Shown here: positions 1 to 5,870 of the stretch, piece by piece
Layout: the number at the start of each line of letters is the position of its first letter
How positions within the stretch are numbered: the stretch's first letter is position 1
Assembly: GCA_051002015.1 (NCBI GenBank)
Contig: JBPCMS010000026.1
Span: forward strand, 1-7,107
From: JACDBE01 sp051002015
GTDB lineage: Bacteria > Actinomycetota > Acidimicrobiia > Spongiisociales > UBA5794
Length of the DNA stretch: 7,107 nt
Reading direction: 5' to 3'
The notes under the pieces: model-generated
Database searches by the model: none
Seen by the model: the letters and a program-made list of their open reading frames with translations, nothing else
Told to the model about the DNA's origin: nothing
Translations under genes and position numbers: made by a program

Positions 1-212
1 GGGTCGCCTACCGGGCCGTTGGGGGCGGTCGTCGTGGTGGCCGCGGTCGTGGTCGTCGGCTGGACGGCGGTCGTGGTGGGGGAGGATGTGGTCGAGGTCG
101 GGTCGGGGAGCGGGACCGTGGTCGTGACGGCGGCTTCGGTTCCGGTGCAGGCGGAGGCCACGCCAAGCACGATCACCCCCAGCCACATCGATCCTGTCCG
201 TGTGGGCCGCAT
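1..212 (-). CDS. Secreted lipoprotein, N-terminal part (partial at left edge)
   Basis: The first 70 codons of a gene reading leftward are visible and remain open at the window edge. The start is ATG at 212-210, with GGAG at 220-217 giving a 4-base spacing. A second in-frame ATG lies at codon 9. The protein begins with MRPTRTGSMWLGVIVLGVA and then SAC: positive residues, a short hydrophobic core and a lipobox-like ASA-C, so Cys22 is the probable lipidated residue. Residues 23-65 are a low-complexity linker dominated by Thr, with runs of TTTT, of the kind that tethers a globular domain away from the membrane in actinobacterial lipoproteins. The functional domain lies outside the window, so no function can be given. 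The plus-strand reading frame over the same bases is a Val-rich mirror of this linker and is not a gene. The gene is divergent from the UPF0182 gene and shares its upstream region. Confidence 0.75.
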   Translation of the reverse strand, partial: MRPTRTGSMWLGVIVLGVASACTGTEAAVTTTVPLPDPTSTTSSPTTTAVQPTTTTAATTTTAPNGPVGD

Positions 213-242
213 CAGACTCCGATCACCCGGCTCTGCCACCGC

Positions 243-248
243 AACATA
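243..248 (-). promoter_or_regulatory. Possible -10 box for the lipoprotein gene
   Basis: Read on the minus strand this is TATGTT, a TANNNT-type -10 element. Transcription would start near 236 and give a leader of about 24 bases containing the GGAG before ATG 212. A -35 hexamer 17 bases upstream (271-266, TTCCCT) matches the consensus at only three positions. This is inferred from motif and spacing alone. Confidence 0.35.
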
Positions 249-275
249 TCGCACCATAACGCCGAAGGGAACCGC

Positions 276-314
276 GAAGCCTCGGAGCGCGAAAGACTCC
301 GGCCGGCAGGCTTC
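276..314. repeat. Interrupted inverted repeat upstream of the UPF0182 gene
   Basis: The left arm 276-287 (GAAGCCTCGGAG) pairs with CTCCG at 297-301 and AGGCTTC at 308-314. The loop is 9 bases and a 6-base bulge (302-307) sits on the right side, so 12 base pairs form in total. The right arm overlaps the place where the -35 element of the TACAAT promoter should lie. It could be an operator for a dimeric regulator, a structured DNA element or chance in GC-rich DNA. Confidence 0.4.
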
Positions 315-332
315 CATAGGACCGTTCTCTCC

Positions 333-338
333 TACAAT
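333..338 (+). promoter_or_regulatory. -10 box for leaderless transcription of the UPF0182 gene
   Basis: TACAAT matches the sigma-70-type consensus TATAAT at five of six bases. With +1 at base 345 it occupies exactly -12 to -7, so the transcript is predicted to begin on the G of the GTG start codon. No ribosome binding site precedes the GTG, which fits a leaderless mRNA, a common arrangement in actinomycetes. No convincing -35 is seen; the best is CTTCCA at 311-316, with three matches and a 16-base spacer. Confidence 0.65.
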
Positions 339-344
339 CGCCGG

Positions 345-3212
345 GTGATCCAACAGGAGCCCATCCCGCTCCGTCCCCGCAGCCGCTCCCGCCGCCTGCT
401 CACCCTGGTGGCGGTCGGGCTCGTGCTGCTGTTGCTGGGGCTGCGGTCCATCGCCACCTTCTGGACCGACTTCCTGTGGTTCGACTCGCTCGAGCTGAAC
501 GGGGTGTGGCGCACCCTCACCCTCACCATGGTGTGGCTGGTGCTGGTGGCGACGCTCTTCGCCGCCGCCCTGATCTGGATCAACCTGTGGCTGGCCGATC
601 GCCTCTCCCCCCGGGAGTTGGTCCCGACCGGGGGCCCCGACGACGAGCTGCTGGAGCGGTGGCACGAGTGGGTGGCGCCCCGTGAGCGTCTGATCCGGCT
701 GATCGCCGCCGCAGCCCTGGGGCTGATGCTGGGGCTGGGGGCCTCGCTGTGGTGGCAGGACTTCCTGATGTTCCGCCACGGTGGCGACTTCGGGGTGGTC
801 GATCCGCTGTTCAACAACGACATCGGCCGGTACGTGTTCGACCTGCCGTTCTACCGGTCGCTGTTCGGCTGGCTGTTCCAGCTGTTGGTGGTGATCCTCC
901 TGGTGGTGGCCGTGATCCACTACCTCAACGGCGGTATCGCCATGCAGGGCCAGCAGCGCCGGGTCAACCCCGGGGTGAAGGTTCACCTGTCGGTGATCCT
1001 CGCCACCTTGGCGCTGCTCAAGGCGGTCGGGTACTGGCTGGACACCTGGGATCTGCTGTTATCGCAGCGGGGGGCGGCGACCGGCGCCACCTACACCGAT
1101 GTCAACGCCCAGCTCCCGGCGCTGCGGTTGTTGATCCTGATATCGATCGTCGCCGCCATCATCCTGCTGGTCAACATCTGGTTCCGGGGATGGACGCTGC
1201 CGCTGGTGGCGCTGGGACTGTGGCTATTCACCTCGGTGGTGGTCGGCGGGCTGTACCCGACCTTCATCCAGCGGTTCCAGGTGGTACCGGACGAGGTCAA
1301 CAAGGAAGAGGTCTACGTCGGGCACAACATCGAGGCCACCCGCCAGGCGTTCGGGTTGGCCGATGTCGAGGTGCGCAGCTTCGCCGCCGCCGCCGACCTC
1401 ACCGTCGACGACCTCGACGCCAACGAACCCACCATCTCCAACATCCGCCTGTGGGACCCGACCGTGCTGCAGACCACGTACCGGGAGCTGCAGGAGATCC
1501 GCACCTTCTACGGGATCAACGACGTCGACGTCGACCGCTACACCATCGACGGCCGGCTGACTCAGGTGATGGTGTCCGCCCGTGAATTGGCCGAGGACAG
1601 CATCCCGGGGAGCGGGTGGGTCAACGAGACGCTGGTGTACACCCACGGCTTCGGGGCGGTGCTGTCGCCGGCAAACGACGTCGACACCGTCGGCCAGCCC
1701 GAGTTTCTGTTGCGGGACATTCCCCCGACCACCACCGCCGAGGAGTTGACCATCGATCAGCCCCGCATCTACTTCTCGGACAGCGCCGACGCCGGCTACC
1801 TGATCGTCGACACCAACCAGGACGAGGTCGACTTCCCCATCGGCGAGTCCGAGGTCGAACGCAACAGCTACGACGGCGACGGCGGGGTCGAACTGGGTGG
1901 GGTGTTCCGCCGGGCGGCGTGGGCGCTGCGGTTCGGCGACGTCGACGTCCTGATCTCGGGCCAGCCCAGGGCCGACTCGAAGGTGATGATCGAGCGCAAC
2001 ATCAGTTCCAGGGTGGCCAAGGTGGCGCCCTTCCTCCACGCCGACGCCGACCCGTACCTGGTCATCTCCGAAGGCAGGCTGATCTGGGTGATGGATCTGT
2101 ACACGGTGTCCGACGACTACCCGTACTCGTCGTTCGCCAACACCGCACGGCTCGGCCAGGGCCCGGGGTTGCCGCCGTCCTTCAACTACATCCGGAACCC
2201 GGTAAAGGCGACGATCGATGCCTTCAGCGGCGAGATGACGTTCTACGTCATCGACGAGTCCGATCCGCTGATCCAGGCGCAGCGGCGCATCTTCCCCGAC
2301 CTGTTCACCGCCGAGCCGCTTCCCGCCGATCTGCGGGAGCACCTGCGCTACCCCGAGGACCTGTTCCGGGTCCAGTCCGACATGTACCTGCTGTACCACA
2401 TGACCGCCCCCCGGGACTTCTTCAGCGGCGTCGACCCGTGGGAGATCGCCAGCGATCCTTCCAACACGGTGCGTGACGCGCTGCGGGGCGAGGGCGGCTT
2501 TCTCGACACCGAGGGCGAGTCGGTGCGGCCGATGCTGCCCTACTACCTGTTGATGCGGCTGCCCGGGGAGGAGGACATGTCGTTCCTGATCATGCAGCCG
2601 TTCACACCGCGGTCCCGGCCCAACATGGTGTCGTTCATGGTGGCCAAGTCCGGCCCGGAGGACTACGGCGAGATCATCGACTTCCGACTGCCCGCCCGCT
2701 CGGCGCAGCAGGGCCCGGGTCAGGTGGGGCAGTTCATCAACCAGGACCCGGAGATCTCGGCCCAGTTCACCCTGCTCAGCCAGGGTGGCTCCGATGTCAT
2801 CCAGGGCAATATGCTGGTGGTCCCCATCGAGGAGTCGCTGCTCTACGTCCAGCCCATCTACATCAGGGCCAACAGCGGCGGCGGCGCCGGCATCCCCGAG
2901 TTCAAGCGGGTGGTGGTGTCGTTCAACGGTCAGATCGAGATGGGGGAGAGCCTCACCGACACCCTCGCCACCATCTTCGGCGCTTCTGAACTGCCCGAGG
3001 AGCCGGGCACGCCGCCCGAACCCGGCCCCGAGGAGCCGCCCACCGAGGTCCCACCCGAGGTGGCCGCCCTGCTCGACGCCGCCGCGGAGAAGTTCCTCGA
3101 GGCAGACGCCGCCCTGGCCGCCGGCGACCTGGCCGGCTACGCCGTGGCCATCGACGAGGCCCGCGCCCTGATCGACGAGGCCCGGACCCTGACCGAGCCC
3201 GCACCCTCGTAG
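345..3212 (+). CDS. UPF0182 family membrane protein (COG1615)
   Basis: This is a complete 955-residue protein, a usual length for the family, whose biochemical role is not established. About seven membrane segments lie in the first third (roughly 18-38, 60-82, 115-139, 173-194, 213-232, 260-280, 284-305). They are followed by a large domain predicted to lie outside the membrane. Family-type stretches are clear: TDFLWFDSL (41-49), DIGRYVFDLPFYR, a segment ending membrane span 7 with YPTFIQRFQVVPDEVNKEE then VGHNIEATR, NYIRNPVKATIDAF (from 614), HLRYPEDLF (666-674) and DPWE. The C-terminus is a Pro/Glu-rich linker followed by an Ala-rich amphipathic helix with two consecutive IDEAR heptads. GTG 345 is chosen because it precedes membrane span 1 and sits exactly downstream of TACAAT; a later start would cut into span 1. 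The gene converges on the LtrA remnant with 13 bases between stop codons. Assignment to the family is firm; the function is unknown. Confidence 0.95.
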   Translation: MIQQEPIPLRPRSRSRRLLTLVAVGLVLLLLGLRSIATFWTDFLWFDSLELNGVWRTLTLTMVWLVLVATLFAAALIWINLWLADRLSPRELVPTGGPDDELLERWHEWVAPRERLIRLIAAAALGLMLGLGASLWWQDFLMFRHGGDFGVVDPLFNNDIGRYVFDLPFYRSLFGWLFQLLVVILLVVAVIHYLNGGIAMQGQQRRVNPGVKVHLSVILATLALLKAVGYWLDTWDLLLSQRGAATGATYTDVNAQLPALRLLILISIVAAIILLVNIWFRGWTLPLVALGLWLFTSVVVGGLYPTFIQRFQVVPDEVNKEEVYVGHNIEATRQAFGLADVEVRSFAAAADLTVDDLDANEPTISNIRLWDPTVLQTTYRELQEIRTFYGINDVDVDRYTIDGRLTQVMVSARELAEDSIPGSGWVNETLVYTHGFGAVLSPANDVDTVGQPEFLLRDIPPTTTAEELTIDQPRIYFSDSADAGYLIVDTNQDEVDFPIGESEVERNSYDGDGGVELGGVFRRAAWALRFGDVDVLISGQPRADSKVMIERNISSRVAKVAPFLHADADPYLVISEGRLIWVMDLYTVSDDYPYSSFANTARLGQGPGLPPSFNYIRNPVKATIDAFSGEMTFYVIDESDPLIQAQRRIFPDLFTAEPLPADLREHLRYPEDLFRVQSDMYLLYHMTAPRDFFSGVDPWEIASDPSNTVRDALRGEGGFLDTEGESVRPMLPYYLLMRLPGEEDMSFLIMQPFTPRSRPNMVSFMVAKSGPEDYGEIIDFRLPARSAQQGPGQVGQFINQDPEISAQFTLLSQGGSDVIQGNMLVVPIEESLLYVQPIYIRANSGGGAGIPEFKRVVVSFNGQIEMGESLTDTLATIFGASELPEEPGTPPEPGPEEPPTEVPPEVAALLDAAAEKFLEADAALAAGDLAGYAVAIDEARALIDEARTLTEPAPS
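3150..3191 (+). repeat. Tandem 21-base repeat at the 3' end of the UPF0182 gene
   Basis: Two adjacent 21-base units, 3150-3170 and 3171-3191, are identical at 19 of 21 positions. They encode IDEARAL followed by IDEARTL. Each unit is exactly one heptad, so the duplication extends the C-terminal helix without disturbing frame or helical register. Confidence 0.8.
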
Positions 3213-3225
3213 CGCAGCGGTCGAC

Positions 3226-3850
3226 TCAGCCGCCGGTGAGCTGGTGTCGGATCCGGGCGCGATGATCGGCGTAGAAGACCGTCTCGAAGGTGATCACCGC
3301 CACCATCACCACCGTGACCAGGGCCAGCGAGGCCAGTGCGGGCAGCGTGGCGGCCACCGGGATCAGGGCAACCACGGCTCCGGCGGCGAGCAATCTGTCC
3401 CGGTTGAGTACGTGAGCGGTGCGCCATTTCAAGCCGACGTGAGCCAGCAGGTAGACGGACACCCCGCCGAACAGGGCGAACAACCCGATCCCGGTGAGCG
3501 GGTCGGCCAGGGTGGTGCCCGGTGTCGCCCACGTACTCGAGCACCTTCTTCAGACCCAGGGCGAGCAGCACCATCCCGGCGATCACTGGGAAATGCAGGA
3601 AGGTGTAGGCATCGCGTGCCAGGCGAGCCCGGGTGGCCTTGGGTTCGGAGGCGAGGGCATGCTCCGCCTGAAGGGCGCTCACGTCGAAGTAGGTCCACCA
3701 CACCCCGGCCGCCAGGACCAGGCCCCCCACAAAGGCGGCCACGATCGGCCACGAGACGGGCAGCGCCGCCACCCCCACCCCGATGGCGACGATCGACTCG
3801 CCCAGCGCCACGATCAGGATCAAGCCGTGGCGCTCGGCGAAATGGCCGGG
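3226..3850 (-). pseudogene. ltrA: LtrA-like membrane protein, N-terminally truncated and frameshifted
   Basis: This is the C-terminal half of a low temperature requirement A (LtrA) family protein, a multi-span membrane protein of poorly defined function. From 3850 leftward one frame gives PGHFAERHGLILIVALGESI, the hallmark of the family. It continues with a WWTYFD motif and DAYTFLHFPVIAGM, as far as LKKVLEYVGDTG. The homology then moves to another frame: TLADPLTGIGLFALFGG, YLLAHVG, then two further hydrophobic spans, ending at TGA 3228-3226. Removing one C from the CCC at 3518-3520 (plus strand) restores a single frame. About 150-190 N-terminal residues expected for the family are absent. Upstream of 3850 this frame gives only low-complexity Pro/Arg/Ala, because the sulfotransferase gene occupies that DNA. 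A TTG at 3823-3821 overlaps the sulfotransferase stop codon, so limited coupled translation of a fragment is possible. A sequencing error could explain the frameshift but not the missing half. Confidence 0.85.
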
Positions 3851-4725
3851 GGAGCGAGCAGGTCGGGCGGGGCCAGCGCGGCGGTGCGGGCGTGGTAGCG
3901 GGCCAGCTCATCGTCGGTGAGCACGGCGCGTCCCGCTCCCGAGACGCCGCCGCGAAGGAAGGCGGCTCGATCCCTGAGCACCCCGGATACGTCCGGCGCC
4001 AGCCGCTCGGCGGCGGCCTGCATGCTCTCGAACCGGGCGGCGGCAACCAGCACCGGCCAGGTCGGCTCGGGCACGGCGATTTCGAGGAGCTCGGCGAGCC
4101 GGCGCATCTCTCCCTCGAGGTCGTTGGTCAGGTCGTGATAGTGGACCAGCACCACGTTGGGTTGGCGACGGCGGCCCCAGGCGTCGCCCAGGTGCCACAT
4201 CACGCCGGGGAGCGAGTCGAGCTCGTCGCCGGGAGCGACCCGGCGCTCGATCCATTCCAGCAGCCACTCCCGCAGCGAGGAAGGCGCCGTCTCCGTCCGG
4301 TCGGGCTCGGTATGGCCGGTGAGGCTGCGGAGACGCCGTCGGTCGATGTTGTGGCGGTGGTGGTAGAGCGATACCGCCATGTCCAGCGGGTGGCGGGCCA
4401 CCACGATGTAGGTGGCCCTCGGGTCGAGGCGTATGCCGTCGAGCGGGGTGTGGGTCTTGACGAAACGGCGGTGCGGCTGGGCGGCAAGAGCGGCGAACAC
4501 CTCGGGGCGGGGGCGGACCAGCCAGTCGAGCCAGGGCGACAACTCCGCCAGCGGTGCCGGCAGCTCCGTGGTCTGGAACACCAGCAGGGCGCAGATCATC
4601 TGCATCCAGGTGGTGCCGCTTTTGGAGCGAGTGCTGATGACGATGTCGCCGTCGCGGAACGGGAACCCGATCCAACGGCCGCTGTCCTCATCGTGGGAGC
4701 GGTAGCGGACGGGTTCTCCGGGCAC
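3820..4725 (-). CDS. PAPS-dependent sulfotransferase (PF00685 family)
   Basis: This is a 301-residue cytoplasmic enzyme of the sulfotransferase family, which moves a sulfuryl group from PAPS to a hydroxyl or amine acceptor. The acceptor cannot be told from sequence. The 5'-phosphosulfate loop KSGTTW is at 35-40, the KTHTPLD segment with the likely catalytic His92 at 90-96, and the 3'-phosphate motif ARHPLDMAVS at 110-119 (Arg111, Ser119). The C-terminal P-loop-like segment is FLRGGVSGAGR (256-266); it keeps the glycines but lacks the Lys and Trp of the common RKGxxGDWK form. GTG 4725 is chosen because relatives begin shortly before the YRSHDEDS segment. No ribosome binding site precedes it, but TACGCT lies 7 bases upstream. 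GTG 4761 is an in-frame alternative. Family homology runs to about PPDLLA (286-291). The last ten residues are read from LtrA DNA in another frame, so the original C-terminal tip was probably replaced. It is likely still functional. Confidence 0.88.
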   Translation of the reverse strand: MPGEPVRYRSHDEDSGRWIGFPFRDGDIVISTRSKSGTTWMQMICALLVFQTTELPAPLAELSPWLDWLVRPRPEVFAALAAQPHRRFVKTHTPLDGIRLDPRATYIVVARHPLDMAVSLYHHRHNIDRRRLRSLTGHTEPDRTETAPSSLREWLLEWIERRVAPGDELDSLPGVMWHLGDAWGRRRQPNVVLVHYHDLTNDLEGEMRRLAELLEIAVPEPTWPVLVAAARFESMQAAAERLAPDVSGVLRDRAAFLRGGVSGAGRAVLTDDELARYHARTAALAPPDLLAPPAISPSATA

Positions 4726-4732
4726 GGGGGCG

Positions 4733-4738
4733 AGCGTA
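4733..4738 (-). promoter_or_regulatory. Possible -10 box for the sulfotransferase gene
   Basis: TACGCT on the minus strand fits TANNNT and ends 7 bases before GTG 4725. This would give a leaderless or nearly leaderless transcript like that of the UPF0182 gene. The hexamer 17 bases upstream (GTGAGC) shares only the central TGA with TTGACA. An AGGAGG at 4782-4777 lies 15 bases before the alternative GTG 4761, too far for normal use. Confidence 0.3.
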
Positions 4739-4933
4739 CCGGGCCGGATCTGGCAGCTCACCGGCAGCCCGGGCGGCCTCCTACGAGCGGGGCGGGCCCT
4801 GGAAGCGGTAACGCCTCTGACCGGCGGTATCGCCCTTGCCGAATCTGAAGCGGTCGAGGGAGCGGCCTCGAACATTCGCCGAACTATCACGCTGCGTTCA
4901 TGTAGCCCATAGGTCCGGTTCAGGATCACCGGG
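4739..4933. other. Divergent intergenic region
   Basis: This stretch separates the sulfotransferase gene from the small peptide gene. I see no complete gene or RNA in it. On the minus strand, bases 4888-4783 read as an open frame ending in protein-like SLDRFRFGKGDTAGQ and YRFQGPPRS before a TAG. It has no start codon and is bounded upstream by a TGA, so it is recorded only as a possible gene remnant. Confidence 0.3.
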
Positions 4934-4939
4934 TAGAAC
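4934..4939 (+). promoter_or_regulatory. Possible -10 box for the small peptide gene
   Basis: TAGAAC matches TATAAT at four of six positions but lacks the conserved final T. It ends 6 bases before an in-frame GTG at 4946 and 33 bases before the ATG at 4973. A start near 4946 would give a leader of about 27 bases carrying the AAGGA ribosome binding site. No -35 is evident, so support is weak. Confidence 0.3.
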
Positions 4940-4972
4940 TGGACCGTGAACCCCCCGACTGAAGGAACCGGC

Positions 4973-5083
4973 ATGCTCCCCCGCACCATCGCCGCCCTCG
5001 TGACCGGCCTCGTGGTCGGTGTCGCCTCCATCGCCACCGCCATCCTCGTCTCTGGAGACGAGGAGCCGTCCTGCCCCTGGTAG
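4973..5083 (+). CDS. Small single-span membrane peptide, 36 residues
   Basis: ATG 4973 is preceded by GAAGGA with AAGGA at 4962-4966, 6 bases from the start, the best ribosome binding site in this part of the window. The peptide has a short N-terminus with one Arg (MLPRT). One hydrophobic segment follows at residues 6-26 (IAALVTGLVVGVASIATAIL and V), then a short acidic tail SGDEEPSCPW with one Cys. This fits a single transmembrane helix, or less likely an uncleaved signal sequence. A strong hairpin begins 27 bases after the stop, as expected for a stand-alone unit. An in-frame GTG at 4946 would add nine residues. I do not recognise a family and give no function. The same frame stays open after the TAG for another 41 codons to TGA 5207-5209, so a truncated longer gene is an alternative. 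Composition alone can produce such open stretches in GC-rich DNA. Confidence 0.5.
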   Translation: MLPRTIAALVTGLVVGVASIATAILVSGDEEPSCPW

Positions 5084-5110
5084 CCGAGGCCGCCGCCAGC
5101 CCACAGATCC

Positions 5111-5145
5111 AGGGGGTCACCGGAACCTCCACCCGGTGATCCCCT
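5111..5145 (+). terminator. 13-bp hairpin after the small peptide gene
   Basis: AGGGGGTCACCGG (5111-5123) pairs with CCGGTGATCCCCT (5133-5145) over 13 positions, including one G-U wobble, around a 9-base loop. There is no T-tract after it on the plus strand, so it would be the I-shaped, U-less kind often proposed for actinomycetes. It lies 27 bases past the small peptide stop and, in the other direction, about 90 bases past the sigma factor stop, so it could act on either side. Confidence 0.5.
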
Positions 5146-5236
5146 CACCGCCTTCACCATGGACGAACGTCTGACCCGGCAGCGTGCCGGCTTGGCCGCC
5201 GACGGCTGACCCGAGCCGCAAGCGTGGGAGGGGTCG

Positions 5237-5870
5237 TCAGTGGTCGAGGATCGCCAAGTCGAGGCGGCGAAGCCGCTCGGGGTCGGCAACCAGGTCGATC
5301 CCGACGATCTTCCCGCTGGTGATCGTGAAGCCGAATACGACTTTCGGCTGTCCTCCCGGTGCCCACACCGCTCCCACGGCTCCGTCGACCAGTGCCGGTT
5401 GCGCAAACCGGGCACGCCTCGAGAAGGTGGCGGCCACCGCCGGCGCCCCGCGGACCTCCCTCGAGGCGCCCGCATCGACGGCGGCGCGGTCGGCTCGGAG
5501 CACGACGCCTGGGTCGAGCACCGCAAGCAGCGCGCCGAGATCATCGCCGCGGGCGGCGGCGAGGAAGGCATCGACGACTTCTCGCCAGCGGGTGAGATCG
5601 GCGTGGCGAACCGTTGCCGCTCCCCGCACCCGGCGGCGGGCGCGGCTGGCGAGCTGCCTTGCCGCCACCGGGGAGCGCCCCACGATGGGAGCGATCTCAT
5701 CGAAGGGCACATCGAACATGTCGTGCAGCACGAAGGCGAGCCGCTCGGCAGGAGCCAGCGTGTCGAGCACCACCAGCAGGGCGAGACCGACCGAGTCGGC
5801 CAGCAGCGCTTCGTGCTCGGGGTGGATTCCGGCCGCGCCGGTCACCATCGGCTCGGACTCGTGCGTGCCT
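5237..5870 (-). pseudogene. ECF41/SigJ-type sigma factor, region-2 half deleted
   Basis: ECF41 sigma factors carry sigma regions 2 and 4 plus a SnoaL-like C-terminal domain that modulates their activity. Only the linker, region 4 and the C-terminal domain remain here. Family-like sequence begins around THESEPMVTG near 5866. It passes through PEHEALLADSVG and VVLDTLAPAERLAFVLHDMF, then the region 4 helix-turn-helix EIAPIVGRSPVAARQLASRA, then a SnoaL-like domain of about 120 residues ending in ADPERLRRLDLAILDH. ADPERL corresponds to the NPDKL-type motif of this group. The usual WLPEP linker is represented by HESEP, and a DGGGR motif is not seen. About 80-90 N-terminal residues, including the core-binding and -10 recognising region 2, are missing exactly where insertion-sequence DNA begins. 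The frame stays open through the antisense of the transposase, but that extension is not homologous. An internal ATG at 5848 could express a 203-residue fragment, which should not work as a sigma factor. Confidence 0.85.

Noticed and set aside
1224..2399. Minus-strand ORF of 391 residues inside the UPF0182 gene
   Set aside because: It is an antisense open frame produced by strong third-position GC bias opposite conserved UPF0182 coding sequence.
3244..4848. Plus-strand ORF of 534 residues
   Set aside because: It is antisense to the sulfotransferase and LtrA remnant, both recognised by family motifs, and its product is low-complexity Gly/Arg/His.
4726..5712. Long N-terminal extension of the sulfotransferase frame
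   Set aside because: The extension is Ser/Arg/Pro-rich, runs antisense to the small peptide gene and through sigma factor DNA in another frame, and has no family similarity.
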